Shown: in pieces, positions 1 through 10,797 of the stretch | Layout of the letters: each line of letters starts with the position of its first letter | How positions within the stretch are numbered: the first letter of the stretch is position 1 | Assembly: GCA_964019415.1 (NCBI GenBank) | Contig: OZ025868.1 | Location: forward strand, 10,415,143-10,479,142 | Length of the DNA stretch: 64,000 bases | Direction: 5' to 3' | DNA from: Ianthella basta | Taxonomy: Eukaryota; Porifera; Demospongiae; Verongiida; Ianthellidae | The notes under the pieces: model-generated | Seen by the model: only the letters and a program-made list of their open reading frames with translations | Database searches by the model: none | Told to the model about the DNA's origin: nothing | Made by a program: the position numbers and the translations under genes

Positions 1-582
1 TCTGCGCACGCTCCTATGCTGCCAATACAAAAGAAGAACCCCAACCGTTGTTCGCGAACTCCTCCCGCGAACGTCGACGAAAAGCGCCCAAACGTTCCCA
101 GCCGTCGTATGCTGTACCTCACATCAATATAAGGTGGTAGACGTGCTAACATAAGCTGCTACCAAGGAGGGCGTGGCGATAATCCAGGATGAACCGACCG
201 TCAGCCATCTTGGATCTTGGAAGAAAGTATGCCGTATCCTAGGCGTTCACGCAGGTTCGAGGATTACACCCAAGCTAGCGCGATGCCGAAGCTGAGAAAA
301 AGGAAAGGGGGGTTGTCTCACACAGAAACCATCAGCTTCTTACCACTATCCGTTGTTTGTGTACGGTGATCTTCCATGTAAATTGCATGCACACATGGTA
401 GGTCAGTCACACTGACATCACCAGGCCAGCCTGGACTATCCTTTGCCAGAGCATGCATGACCAGCCAGTGCATTACCAGCTGGGGCCTGAGTAGCAATGG
501 CATTACCAGCCTGTGTCCGACCAGCTGGCATACGCCGAGCACGCGGAGAGACCTGCCCGAAGGGCGGGTCTGTCCGCTATAT
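1..582. repeat. Long direct repeat, copy 1 of 3
   Basis: This block recurs about 798-800 bp downstream, at 797-1353, with few differences. Its 3' part (from about 397, starting GGTAGGTCAGTCACACTGAC) recurs a third time at 1715-1896. Copies 1 and 3 both end at GGGCGGGTCTGTCCGCT and then diverge into unrelated AT-rich sequence, so that point is probably a true element end. No coding potential or transposase is visible. It could be a tandemly duplicated non-autonomous element or a segmental duplication; the 5' end may lie outside the window. Confidence 0.75.
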
Positions 583-796
583 AATTATAAAGAGGTAATG
601 AGCAGAACGGTTGTCCGCGAAGTGCTCCCGCGAGCGGCCACCAATTGAGACCAAACTTTCCCAGATTATGGACGCCACACCCGGTCTCGATCTAAGGGTG
701 GCGACGTGCGCGAAGAAGCTCCTGTCGAGGAGCACGCGGCGAAAAACCTCTGAACGACCGACCGCCATCGTGGATTTACTGAGAAAATATACGGTT

Positions 797-1353
797 TTCC
801 GGGCACGCTCCTATGCTGCCAATACAAAAGAGGAGCCCCAACCGTTGTTCGTGAACTCCTCCCGCGAACGTCGACGAAACGTGTCCAAACGTTTCCAGCT
901 GTCGCACGCTGTACCCCATCTCACTATAAAGTGGTAGAGGTGCTGAAATAAGCTGCTGCCAAGGAGCGCGCGACGAAAGCCCAGAATGAACCGACCGCCG
1001 GCCATCTTGGTGGAAGAAAGTATGCCGTATCCTTGGTGTTCGCGCAGGTGCGAGGATTACATCCAAGCTAGCGCGATGCCGAAGCGGAGCAAAAAGAAAG
1101 GGGGAGTCGTCTCACACACAGGAACCGTAAGCTTCTTACAACTATCCGTTGTTTGTCTATGGTGATCTTCCATGTAAATTGCATGCACACATTGTAGGTC
1201 AGTCACACTGACATCACCAGGCCAGCCTGGACTATCCTTTGCCAGAGCATGCATGACCAGTCAGTGCATTACTAGCTGGGGCCTGAGTAGCAATGGCACT
1301 ACCAGCCTGTGTCCGACCAGCTGGCATATGCTGAGCACATGGAGAGACCTGCC
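797..1353. repeat. Long direct repeat, copy 2 of 3
   Basis: This matches 1-582 at a near-constant offset of about 800 bp, beginning at GCACGCTCCTATGCTGCC. It diverges after AGAGACCTGCCC near 1353, where copies 1 and 3 continue for about 25 bp more. The copy is therefore truncated at its 3' end. Confidence 0.75.
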
Positions 1354-1443
1354 CTTATGTACCTGGTGGTAAGACCAGGAATGTTGTTTATAGAGAAGTA
1401 CTATAGCTAAAGGGTGTGTAAAAATGTTTCCTCCAAAAACAAG

Positions 1444-1650
1444 GGCAGATGTAGGGATGGTGCAGTGCGTACCTGCAAGGTATGGCAAAACTACCTGGCA
1501 GAAAAACCGTAGTAACAAGGAGGAGGGCCGGTCCATGCAAAGAGAGGGGGCAGTTGGCCCATGCAACAAAGAGGAGGGCCGATCCATGCAAAACCCAGGT
1601 CATTAACATGCGCTGACTTTGAATACATTTTCACCATCCCTACATCTGCC
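1444..1650. mobile_element. Short MITE with 19-bp perfect terminal inverted repeats
   Basis: The left end GGCAGATGTAGGGATGGTG (1444-1462) is the exact reverse complement of 1632-1650. The 207-bp interior contains a degenerate duplication of AGGAGGGCCGRTCCATGCAA (about 1517-1535 and 1570-1590). There is no coding capacity. The target duplication is not obvious, so the superfamily is unknown. It lies between copies 2 and 3 of the long direct repeat. Confidence 0.6.
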
Positions 1651-1709
1651 AACATTTTGCTGCATTGTATTGTACATTATATAGCTTTATATTGCAGAAA
1701 GTCTGCATG

Positions 1710-1896
1710 GACATGGTAGGTCAGTCACACTGACATCACCTGGCCAGCCTGGACTATCCTTTGCCAGAGCATGCATGACCAGCCAGTGCATTACTAGCTG
1801 GGGCCTGAGTAGCAATGGCATTACCAGCCTGTGTCCGACCAGCTGGCATACGCCGAGCACGCGGAGAGACCTGCCCGAAGGGCGGGTCTGTCCGCT
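1710..1896. repeat. Long direct repeat, copy 3 of 3 (3' portion only)
   Basis: This copy contains only the 3' part of the repeat, from ACATGGTAGGTCAGTC to GGGTCTGTCCGCT. It shares its 3' boundary with copy 1 and lacks the first 390 bp or so. Such 5' truncation with a fixed 3' end is what retroposition can produce, but no tail or target duplication is visible. Confidence 0.7.
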
Positions 1897-2329
1897 AGTA
1901 ATGAAATATAATATAATATTGGTGACCCAAGCATCTGCGAAAATAAAAACTGTGAAAAATTTGGCAACCCTCCATCTGCGAAAGATTAGTCCGCGAATAG
2001 TTTGAGCATATACGGTAGAGGGAAATCTTATGGGGAGATGCTTGGAGAGTAGCATGCTCAAGCCAACAATTGGTTTAAATGTAGTTTAATCTTGGTTGAA
2101 CGTAGTTAATGGCAAAGCTCGGGAGCGTCACCACACGGCATCAAACGTAAGCATATAATGTGCACGAGTGGCATCAGCAATCAGCTCTGCAGATGCGCTG
2201 CCCTTGCCCTTGTAGATGGGATGGTCGAACAGCTACCTGTTGTCTCAGCGGCTGGTAACTCCCGAATTTGCCCCTTAGGGGCCCGTAGCTACCTTTGCAG
2301 CTCACCCACATACGCTCCCCAAGTTGCCC

Positions 2330-2580
2330 AAGTGGGGCAAGCTGGAGCATGCGCCCCAAGCGGGGCTAGTCGGAGAATTCGCCCCAAGTGGGGCTAGATG
2401 GTGAACATGCCCCAAGTGGGCTAGTCGGAGAACATGCCACAAGCGGGGCTGGCCTGGGCTCAGGCCCCAAGTGGGGTTAGCTGGTGCCCCCGGCAGGGCA
2501 AAGGCTGGGCATGCACCCCCAACAGGGAAGGACTGCATGGGCAAGCGCCCCCGGCGGGGTAAGCTTGCTCGCAAACGGCA
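2330..2580. repeat. GC-rich imperfect tandem repeat
   Basis: About nine degenerate units of roughly 27 bp are built on GCCCCAAGTGGGGCTAG, each with an internal palindrome (CCCCAAGTGGGG or CCCCGGCGGGG). It sits immediately upstream of a decayed gag-like reading frame and may be its low-complexity proline/glycine-rich 5' part. Confidence 0.6.
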
Positions 2581-3230
2581 ATCTATACACAACCAGCTCA
2601 ATATCCAGCGGGCACATATACATACCACCTAGGTTGCATCCTGCAGGGTACCCAGTTACATTCTGGTGGGTCTGCATATAATCAGTACTCCCTTTAAAGT
2701 CCAGACAGAGGTTCCGGAAGCAGTTCGCCAGGCATACCCCAGGCTAGCTACACTCTCTGCGACCCCTCTGGAGGAGACTCTTGCCCTGCCAAATTCAGGT
2801 CTCCCCCCCCCCCCCCCCCCCCATCCCATCCCAGGACACATGGTGCAGGCCATCAAGGCCAGGAAGTACATGAATCTAGCAGACTTGCTTCCGGAAGCAC
2901 TTCAGGAAAGGCAGTTCGATGACGCGGGGGAGATTATGGGGCTGAGAGGAAGAGGTACTCTATCTACACTACTCTAGACTGGTCGGTGGCCTTTGCAACA
3001 TACATGTCCGTGTCCTCATACTTTGACCCTTCCCATGCCTTCTCCCTATCGCCTTACCATTCCATTATCTTGAATTTGGCTAGGGATGTGGGCGGACAGG
3101 CCGGGCTCCATTATGACACACTGTTCTGCCAGGCAGCAGCTATTAATTCCAGCCTAGATTGAAGCAGGCGAGAGCAATACATATGGCTTGCAGCCACGGC
3201 ATCGGCCTATGGGAGCACATGCCTTGCAGC
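2560..3230 (+). pseudogene. Decayed DIRS-like gag/ORF1 remnant
   Basis: The plus strand reads through a Pro-rich segment into IPGHMVQAIKARKYMNLADL at about 2825-2890. A frame change near 2965 then gives a second block, with DWSVAFATYMSVSSYF, YHSIILNLARDVGG and LDWKQARAI, at about 2975-3180. The order (short conserved helix, then a W...F..Y block, then an R.VGG..W/LHYD block) resembles the first ORF of DIRS-type retrotransposons common in sponges and cnidarians. That family assignment is from memory of the pattern and is moderate at best. The poly-C run at 2805-2822 and at least one frameshift show it is inactive. No reverse transcriptase or tyrosine recombinase follows. Confidence 0.4.
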
Positions 3231-3234
3231 ATGT

Positions 3235-3778
3235 GGCCCCAGGGGGTCCTCGTCACAGCAGTAACTTTACTAATCACCAGGCTATGACTGGCAGCACAGC
3301 CCGCAATTTTTTCTCTGAAGCTGCAAGCACATCATTCCCTAAGCCATCAACTTTTCCTTTTATGTGGACATGGGATGCCGGTCAAACAGTACCCCTGAAG
3401 CCATCTTATTCTTGTATTGTGTCGTCCAATTTACTGGGTACTAATAGCAATCTGCATTCTCGATTGTTGGTATGCATGCCATATTATATGGAGGGCCATA
3501 ATATTATAATATTCTATTTCCCAGGTAGGCTCAGCCCTTACAATTAACATGTTGGTTCACAGTTCTCTGTGATACAAGGATAAATAGGATGTTTCTCTTC
3601 CAGCTGGGGCCCCCAAAGGGGGATGGGTCTGCCCCAGGTGTGACCTTGGAATTATATTAGCTGTTGCCTAGGGACCAGTAAAAAGGTCAGAGGTCAAAGG
3701 TTACACATTCACAGTGTAAAGGTGGCACATGGGTGGGGCCCACACCTTAAACACCAAGCATGGTTCTGGCGTAGCTGG
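3235..3778. other. No gene recognised
   Basis: This stretch follows the gag-like remnant and contains only short open frames with no conserved motif. It includes two short GGGGCCC-type palindromes near 3605-3625 and 3735-3745. I see no terminal repeats that would define an element. Confidence 0.5.
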
Positions 3779-4184
3779 GTACTATCAGGGTAGGGAGTCT
3801 CAGGGAGTTCAGACTCAGATCTGCCAAAAAGTGCAACAAGATCGCACTACCTGTTTGGGTAGGTCAGACACCTCAGAAGTATGAACAGCGCTTCCTTACT
3901 TGTACAACAGTCTTCTGCATGCAGTGATACTTCCTAGGTATCTGCAGGGCTACTAGCAATTGCTTAAAAACCAATTTTCTGAGGCAAAAAAGTTGTTCGA
4001 AATCAGCTTCACTGCAGTTGTCCACATTGAACCTTGGTCCCTTTTCTCTCTTAGGAGGGAACGAAAGCTGAAGATAAAGGAACTGTAGTTCTTCTTCTTT
4101 GCTAACTGTCGACAATTCAGAATGGTTCCCAATCATGGTAAGCAGATCCAGAACTTCTCCCGCCTCACTTCTCACTTCTGCCAT
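3779..4184 (-). pseudogene. PIF/Harbinger nuclease, N-terminal fragment
   Basis: On the minus strand an ATG at 4184 opens a frame starting MAEVRSEAGEVLDLL. It continues through RFNVDNCSEADFEQLF and LLVALQIPRKYHCMQ to about 3900. After a one-frame shift it reads ALFILLRCLTYPNR, a TAG stop, then CDLVALFGRSESEL to about 3780. The block with LLRRLAYPNRW, DL and FGRS is the conserved region preceding the DDE nuclease in HARBI1-like proteins, so the TAG probably replaces a Trp codon. The catalytic domain (VDGTH, second Asp, Glu) is absent. It is a truncated, shifted relic. Confidence 0.6.
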
Positions 4185-4295
4185 TTTGTCGTCAGACGTT
4201 ATCGTTAGCTGCACTTAACTAAAGTCGGTTTACTTCAGTGATGCGTGTGACGGGTGACCTAAGTCTGCGGTTTCCCGGAAGCCACAGAAGTCTGC

Positions 4296-5135
4296 CTAAT
4301 GTGGGCTGGGTGTGTTACAGCTAATAAGGCTCACTATTCCCCTCACCCTAGAACCTGGTATTGGACCAAAGGTAACATTACCCCCACCCTCCATCTATCA
4401 TTTGCTCTTTAATTTACTTTCCTGCTTGTACATTATTACCGTATGGCTGATTGGCGGATTGCCGATTTGGCGGATTGCTGAAATTTGTGTATTTGGTGGA
4501 ATTTACTTTGGCGGTTTGGCAAAGCCTGTGCCATAATGATATTCATAGCAAAATGGCTAATCCGGACGAACAGAGCTAGATTGCTGAAGAGTCTCTGAGG
4601 AGTACATGCGCTGTTGTTTGACCATAATCAGATTATTTTCATTCCAATCCTTAGCTGTTCTCAGAAATGCAGCAACGTACAAAGGCTTTCAAGCCTCCTT
4701 TTGGCAAATCTGCTGACGCTCGCCCCAAGCCTGTGACCTCGCACACAGTTGTACGGCTCCAATGCAGAAGCAAAGAACAGCCTGCCGAAATCTGCTGCAG
4801 TAAGTTACCGACAATGATCTCAATGTCAGTCTTCACAGCGAACAGATAAGTTCGGATAGCCTTCAGCTTCCTCATGCTCTTCTTCCACCTCCGGTGTGCA
4901 AAACTCTTTGGAAACGTGGTGTCCTCACGCTGCTGTCCGTTGTGAACTCCATGCTGACGATTAATCTATAGGCCTGGCACAACCAGGCTTGTTAAGCGGG
5001 AAAACTATATGATTCCACAAAATTTGGCGGAAGAAATATTGGCGGATTGCTCTCAAAACCGCCAATCCGCCAAAATTCCCGGCCATACGATATGTAACTT
5101 TACTTCTTAGCTGTAACACACCCAGCCCACATTAG
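4296..5135. mobile_element. Non-autonomous element with 29-bp inverted ends (outer of a nested pair)
   Basis: The left end CTAATGTGGGCTGGGTGTGT... (4296-4324) is the reverse complement of 5107-5135 over 29 bases with no mismatch. A second inverted-repeat element lies inside it. No transposase frame is present and no clear target duplication is visible. Confidence 0.6.
4437..5092. mobile_element. Inner inverted-repeat element with GGCGGATT-rich ends
   Basis: The left end TACCGTATGGC followed by repeated TTGGCGGATTGCCG mirrors the right end AATCCGCC...CCGGCCATACGATA near 5058-5092. Subterminal copies of GGCGGATT in both orientations are typical of transposase-binding sites. The flanks begin with TA/TA, which would fit a TA-inserting element but could be chance. 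It is non-coding and nested within 4296-5135. Confidence 0.5.
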
Positions 5136-5416
5136 ACCACATTAGGACATCACCTATCATTACATCATCACAGTTATTGCAAATAGCTAATCCACTCCTT
5201 ACAGTTGTCTATCCCAGGTTTTGTAACTCAACCAATCAGATTTCAGTATTTTGTGTACTAGAGAGTCTTTGTTGTTATTGCCCCTAACGTTATAAATAGC
5301 CGCCTCTCACCTCACCCCTTATACTGTACGCAGTTGACAAAGACCTCCGGGTAGAAAGTCCTGCATTTGATTTATCATTATCAGTTGTGCCTTGCTCAAG
5401 AATCTCGTATCAGCGA

Positions 5417-5467
5417 ATTCTTAAGGATTTACACATTCAGTGTTTGGCGTACGCTAAGGGCGTAGAG
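5417..5467 (+). repeat. 51-bp segment shared in inverted orientation with 58769-58819
   Basis: About 51 bases starting ATTCTTAAGGATTTACACAT reappear with a few changes as the reverse complement at 58769-58819. Here the segment lies just upstream of a LINE reverse-transcriptase remnant and reads LKDLHIQCLAYAKGV on the plus strand. It is probably part of a larger, mostly unrecognisable dispersed element. Confidence 0.5.
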
Positions 5468-5544
5468 AGATTTACATACAGGGCTCATACTCAGTCCCAT
5501 CCAATCATCACTTCAGCTCTGTCTGGACCTTACAAATCTCTGGC

Positions 5545-6250
5545 TCCAAAGGAATGGTGAAGATAAATGCTGCGAAGACAAAGTCAATGCTGATTTATTC
5601 CAGGAAAAGACTGTGGATGGCAACCTAACACTGAAGGGTGATGATTGAACTGTTGAGTGTGTTCGGTGCTTCAAATTTCTTTAGAATTGTAGTCAATGGC
5701 ACTTGGATTGATCATATTGACATGATGTGTAAGAAGGTCTCTCATAGTCTGAACTTGCTTCGTCGGCTCTCTTGGTTTCTGCTTCAACCCCTACTGCTTC
5801 TTTTTCTCAAGTCATACATTCTTCCCCACTTTGACTACTGTGATATTATTTGAATCAGATGTACTAAACTTGAGTCCCTTTGCCATGAATCCTTGCTGAA
5901 CTTTGCTTGCTGCACTGTTCTTCATAGATGTAAACACTCTTCTGCTACTGCTGCTTACCGTGAATGTGGTCTGTCCACCTTGCCTTCCAGAATAAATTAC
6001 CATCTCGCACAGACTGTCTTCTAGTGCCTCCATTACCTTTGTCTATCAAAACTTACTCAGCTTCTCTCCTCTCCCAGCTCCTCCTACCACACTCGGTCTT
6101 CCTCTTCCTCTCAACTGAACCTTCTAGCAACCAAATCATCTTCTGGTCAAAGGGCGTTCAGCTTTGTCGGTGCCTCTATGTGGAGATCACTCCCACCCAC
6201 CACTGGCAGATAAGTGACTTCCGAGCCTTCTCAGCAAAGTGTGAAGTTCT
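5545..6250 (+). pseudogene. Decayed non-LTR (CR1/Jockey-like) reverse transcriptase, C-terminal part
   Basis: Reading across frames on the plus strand gives INAAKTKSMLIYSR, then VNGTWIDHIDMMCKKVSHSL, LKSYILPHFDYCDII, then CHESLLNFACCTVLH, and finally the end block RAFSFVGASMWRSLP near 6155-6190. This matches the thumb and C-terminal region of CR1/Jockey-group LINE proteins, including the hallmark SFVG..MWRSLP tail. The FADD catalytic motif should lie upstream and is not recognisable. Several stops and frameshifts make it inactive. It is 5' truncated, as most LINE copies are. Confidence 0.7.
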
Positions 6251-6538
6251 TCTAATTAACTGACTTTTACTATTGGCATGTGCTTGATCTAACCCTGCTA
6301 AATTGTTGTCACTTCTTTCATATTTTGCACGCTTACATTATTGCAATTTAATCTTTATACTGCACAAATGACTCAAAATTGAAAAAATGATTGATTCTCA
6401 TTTTTTTTGTTTTCAATTTTCTCTCTTTTCTGTCTTGTACTCTTCTTTTCTCAGGTTACTGGGTGCCTGTAGGAATAGCCTGTGACCAAAGGCTTCCCAG
6501 TCTAAATATATGATATTTGATACCTGATACTCAAAACG

Positions 6539-6640
6539 CATAGGCGTAGGAACCATGGGGGCAAGTGCCCCCACAGCTTCTTACCAGTGGGTGCATTGCC
6601 CTCCTCCCCCACCCCCCTCCCCCCTAGGAAAGTAGCTGTC
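6539..6640 (+). mobile_element. Isolated terminus of the CATAGGCGTAGGAACC element family
   Basis: The sequence CATAGGCGTAGGAACCATGG followed by GGGGC/GCCCCC palindromic sequence matches the left end of the complete element at 24372-24973. I cannot find the matching right end downstream, so this copy is truncated or its far end has decayed. Confidence 0.5.
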
Positions 6641-8419
6641 AGAAAAATTGCCAGAATGCCTTCTATAAGGTTTGATCCAAGTACAAATAACCAACTTGCA
6701 ACATTCAGGAGCTCAAGTGTATTAAGGACAGGTGCCGATGTATTGCGCAATAATTTAGCATGCTCTGGAAAGTGCTCGTTTTCGCTTCTGCAGACTGGCT
6801 TTGCTTATCTTCTTCTTTCTGACAGTAGATGAATGGTATAGTGATGATTGTCTAGAAAATTGTGAAGATGTGGAGAAGTCTTTACCCCAAAAAGCTCCGC
6901 ATTGTTGTACCCGTTTTTTTGAACAAAAACGGAAAACATGCATAGGAAGGCTACTTCATCGGCATATCATTTTTGCATTTTCCGCACCAACTCACTGTGT
7001 TCTATCATCTGACCACAGTGCTTCTCTCTGTGATTCGCCTACACCGAGTTATTGCCATTTTGGCATCAAATGGAAGTACTTTTCAAGTACAAAACAGCGT
7101 GTAACTTCACCATCAGATCCTCTGGAAACAAGCACCCTGGTCAAAATGCCTCATACATTACTTCCTACCGCTAAAGAGTTCGAACAGCTCTCTGCAAGGC
7201 CTTCCTCCTATGCGCGTCAGGCACACTTCCGAAGAAAGCTACGTAGAACTAAAAGCCGCCATTTCTACGTACATTTCTCACGTGACTGTGTATATTAACT
7301 GTACATACAGGTCACGCGAACAGGAAGTTTGTATTATATTCGTTTACATAGCTGTCCGTGTTATGTAAACAAAGGGGCGTACCTTTCACAGGAAGCGCAG
7401 CAGCTGGGTGCCAGGCCTTAATGCGCCTGAGAGGTTTGCAAGAATGCCAATAGCTCTAAATGCTTATTGGTAAATAGCCAATTGGATTGCCGAACGTGCA
7501 TAAACTGTAAATGTAATGTATACGCATAAATGCATTTGCAGTGACTGTTCTTGATGATTCTGTACCGAACAGCCTTCACTCCTTCGCAGTGACTGGTTTC
7601 ATAAAGTTCTAAAGTCTTCACCACCCCTACCTTGTAGCCATCAGTTGTACGCTCCGTCAGACTTGAATACAGAGTCACAGCCTAATGTGTTTATGCATAT
7701 GCATCACGTTTACAGTTTACGTGTGTTCTGCAATCTGATTGGCCCAACCGGTGGATCATGAAAGTCAGATCCTGCACGAAAACGTAATACAAGTGAAGCT
7801 AGACCCTCCTTCTGCTAGGTGGATTGGCTTGCCCCCAGACTACAAGTAAGCGTTAAGGACGCCATTTTAGCCAATCAGTGACGTCATAAGAATGGCCACC
7901 CAGTGCACAATTTATTACCTTCATCCATTGCTATTGCTTCTTCTGCTACAGTAGCAGTACTACAGTAGTAGAAGTTGCACTTTCAGGTGTGACTTTAGTC
8001 TAAGGAGAGGTTCAGTAATTGAAAGGACAGGAATAAATGACAATTCGAAGCTGTAGATAAGAACTAGCCTGGGATGCAATAAAAGAGGCTTAAAATGCAT
8101 GAAATACGCCTCTATGTTTAGAATTTACCTGGGTGTGGATGCCTTAAAATCAGCCTTCCTCTTTACAAATTCCTATACGTAGATCTGCCATGGGTATAGT
8201 CAGGCATTGACTTCTTATGTGATGCCTGAATACCCTGGGCTATAAGGGATCTTTCCGAAACTGACCACGTTGATCAAAATTCTGCCCCCACAATGTAAAA
8301 CATCTCCTACAACAATGAAACATACAGGTGTACCTGAAGAAACATATGGCCGTAAAATGGCTACGGGTCATATATACGTATGCCCGTTGAATGTTAACTT
8401 TTTATAGGATGTATCAATG
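6641..8419. other. Unassigned sequence, no gene supported
   Basis: This stretch holds one open frame on the plus strand (6801-7298, 165 codons) with no recognisable domain, signal peptide or composition bias that would support a protein. The rest is AT-rich with no repeats shared elsewhere in the window that I could see. It may include host intergenic or intronic sequence. Confidence 0.4.
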
Positions 8420-9040
8420 GCTTGTATTGAACAAATCCTGTGTGCATTCCTAAACTGTCTCTTGTGTCCATGTATTATGGCGCTTGAGATATACACCCTT
8501 GCTACAAATGCACTAATCTAAATAACCTAAATAATACAGGGAAGCAATGAAGGTTGGCAGCAGGATAAGTATTCAGAATGCCTATGAACTATGAGAACAG
8601 TAATTATGCTTGATTCCCAGCAGTGCCACCTTTCTTTCATGCTCTTTGCAATTTCAAAGGTCTATGGATGGTAAAGGGCCTGATTGTATCTGTTTGGACA
8701 TGATTACCATTGGTCTAGGAACATATGGGGAGTACATTCCACTGGGCTCCCCACTACTGTGATTACACTCTTAATTCCACACAAACGGGGCCTTGATCCT
8801 TGTACCATGCCCTTGCAAGTGACCTCAACTTCAGCGATCATATGATTAATCTCATACATATAGAGGTCTGGCTAGAGGATTGAATCACCTCTAGCAAGAT
8901 GACAATAAAAGAGAAAAATTCCACATTAACTATGTACCTCACATAGCAACTGCATGCACCTTGTTAACTGTGCCAAAATGCAGGTTGTACTTCGATCGCC
9001 ATAGCAACAGGATGGATGTGTACTGATAACTCACTCACAA
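8420..9040. repeat. Duplicated segment, copy 1 (paired with 11000-11488)
   Basis: Long stretches match 11000-11488, for example ATACACCCTTG.TACAAATGCAC, ATTCAGAATGCCTAT, and GCACCTT..TAACTGTGCCAA. Insertions and deletions of up to about 100 bp separate the copies. In copy 2 the segment ends at an exon 3' splice boundary of an Ig-domain exon. In copy 1 the equivalent point (ACTCACTCAC, 9029-9038) is followed directly by an HCE insertion. This is probably a local duplication of intron plus exon edge. Confidence 0.7.
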
Positions 9041-9204
9041 AACAAGTATTTCGAGTTAAAAAACTTGTGGGGCTGCCACCCCAAACTTGAAATACTTGCT
9101 TCCTTCAGTTGCAGCTCTGTCACTCACAACAGGTAGAATTGTGTCATATACCTCAGTAACCTCAGCACACATACACCACTGTCAGCAGACACATGACACA
9201 CATG

Positions 9205-9297
<93 letters not shown>

Positions 9298-10070
9298 ACA
9301 CACACACCACACACACAAGCACAGAGAAACCTCCAGCACAGACACATGACTACTTACAGCATATACATTTACAATGAGTATTCACAGAAACGTAATGTAC
9401 CAAGGAACCTACAGACGAGAGTAGCTAGCATTCTGTGATGGCAAAAGCTACGTATGTAGTTTGCTACAGCGCAGTACGCGTGGGCCAGATTCTGAAGAGC
9501 ATTTAGAAGGGCAACTGTGCGAGATAAGCTTTCCAACGCTACAGACGGTTGAAGAATGTTAGCATGTACATATCGCGGCGCTCACCAGTGTCTACGTTAC
9601 TCCTGTCATGTGTTCCAGTCGGCAGAGGAAAGTCCTCCAAGGTATGCGTGGCCATTCTCGAAGAAGGCGCGGGTGAAGTCGATGACCTGTTGGGCGCTGT
9701 CTCGAAGCTGTCTCTTTGCCTGTTGGCCACAAGTGCTGTAGGAGTCTGTTCCACGATCAGTGGCGGAAGAGAACGTCCAAATTTTTGCTAAGACGTTTAG
9801 ACGCCGGTTTTCAAAGTCCCTTGGCCTCCCACACAGTCCATTTCTGGCCAAATAAAATGGCCGACAATATAAATTCTCTATACTCAATACTACGCCCAAT
9901 ACATTCAATATAAATGTAAGCATTGACGTACAACCGTAAGTTCGCGTATTATATATATATCTATATATACAGTGCAAGTATGTATCTATCTATATATATA
10001 TCTGTAACATGAAGCCATACAAAAATGTCCATTTGAAAAAAATATAGGGGCTGCCTGTGGCAGCCCCTAA
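9041..10070 (+). mobile_element. HCE element copy A (hairpin-ended, CA-microsatellite bearing)
   Basis: The 5' end is a 55-nt hairpin: CAAGTATTTCGAGTT pairs with AACTTGAAATACTTG, enclosing a GGGG...CCCC inner stem. A conserved 0.15-kb block follows, then (CA)n at about 9209-9316, then about 0.55 kb of conserved non-coding sequence, a TATA-rich stretch, and a 3' hairpin GGGGCTGCC-TGT-GGCAGCCCC followed by TAA (10048-10070). The same order is found in copies at 14482, 25756, 34199 and 45763. There is no coding capacity and no target duplication is apparent; the target is A-rich. A Helitron/Helentron-type (HINE/DINE-like) non-autonomous element is the best fit but is not proven. Confidence 0.75.
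9209..9316. repeat. (CA)n microsatellite inside HCE copy A
   Basis: A CA dinucleotide run of about 80 uninterrupted bases plus short impure extensions. It occupies the same internal position in other HCE copies, so it is part of the element and not a secondary insertion. The poly-His/Thr and poly-Cys/Val reading frames over it are artefacts. Confidence 0.95.
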
Positions 10071-10797
10071 AAACAAGTGTGGACTGGCTGCCTCCCAGAT
10101 GAACTCAAAAGTACATCTCATTGCAAGCAGGCAAACTGCAGCAGAGTGCAAGTCAACAGAGCCATCTTCAAACCACACCAGAAGGCAGATGCAGCTATGG
10201 AGCCTCCTGACCACAGCTCATCAGGACTGTCAAACGGAGGGTCACAGCAGCCAACAACACCACATGCATGGAGAGCTGCAGACAACTTGTGGTGCAGGGC
10301 GATCTCTTCTGCCTACACCAAACTGCCCACTCTGCTCCAGTCACCAGACTCTCCTGCATGTGCTGAGCCACTGCCCGGTGGCCCTCCAGAACAGAGGGTA
10401 CAATCAGAGGCACGATGCTGTTCTGGAGCAGCTGCACCAGTTTGCTAACAGCCACGCCAACCCCGAGCAGCAAGTCACTGTGGGCCTCCCCAACCGGGAG
10501 TACTTCTTCCCTGCCTCCTTTGCCGTCACAGACAGCCGTCCAGACATGATCATCTGGAGCCAGTCCTCCATTCAGCATCAGCATCATGTACTATTTTGCC
10601 CATCATGTCACCCTTTGGACTCATGGTTGCCTTCAGTTTGCTTGGTCAACATGTTTTTTTACCCTCATCATCTGTCATCTATCATTATCACCTCCACTTG
10701 TTATTCATCATTCTATGCCACCACATGCTATTTTGACAGTGTAAAGTGCTTTTTATGCCACTTACTGATGAAGGTAGCCGATGATTGCTATTGAAAT
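10071..10797 (+). pseudogene. R2-like LINE remnant (CCHC knuckle and endonuclease start)
   Basis: The frame from about 10071 carries CPLCSSHQTLLHVLSHC, a C-X2-C-X7-H-X4-C motif, and downstream SFAVTDSRPDMIIWS. This is the arrangement of the C-terminal zinc knuckle followed by the restriction-like endonuclease of R2/NeSL-type LINEs (the RPD portion of the PD-D/ExK core). The expected distal D..K region does not follow; the frame runs on into low-conservation Ser/His-rich sequence to the stop at 10792-10794. An AATAAA lies at 10836-10841. The reverse-transcriptase part is missing, so it is 5' truncated. It starts exactly where HCE copy A ends. Confidence 0.6.

Noticed and set aside
2302-2628. 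108-codon minus frame over the GC-rich tandem repeat
   Set aside because: It is a by-product of the tandem repeat; the supported coding remnant nearby is on the plus strand.
6801-7298. 165-codon frame as a gene
   Set aside because: No recognisable domain, no splice or promoter context, and a composition consistent with random open sequence.
9041-9100. Rho-independent terminator or CRISPR-like repeat in the GC-rich hairpins
   Set aside because: The DNA is eukaryotic, the hairpins mark ends of dispersed elements, and no regularly spaced repeat-spacer array exists.
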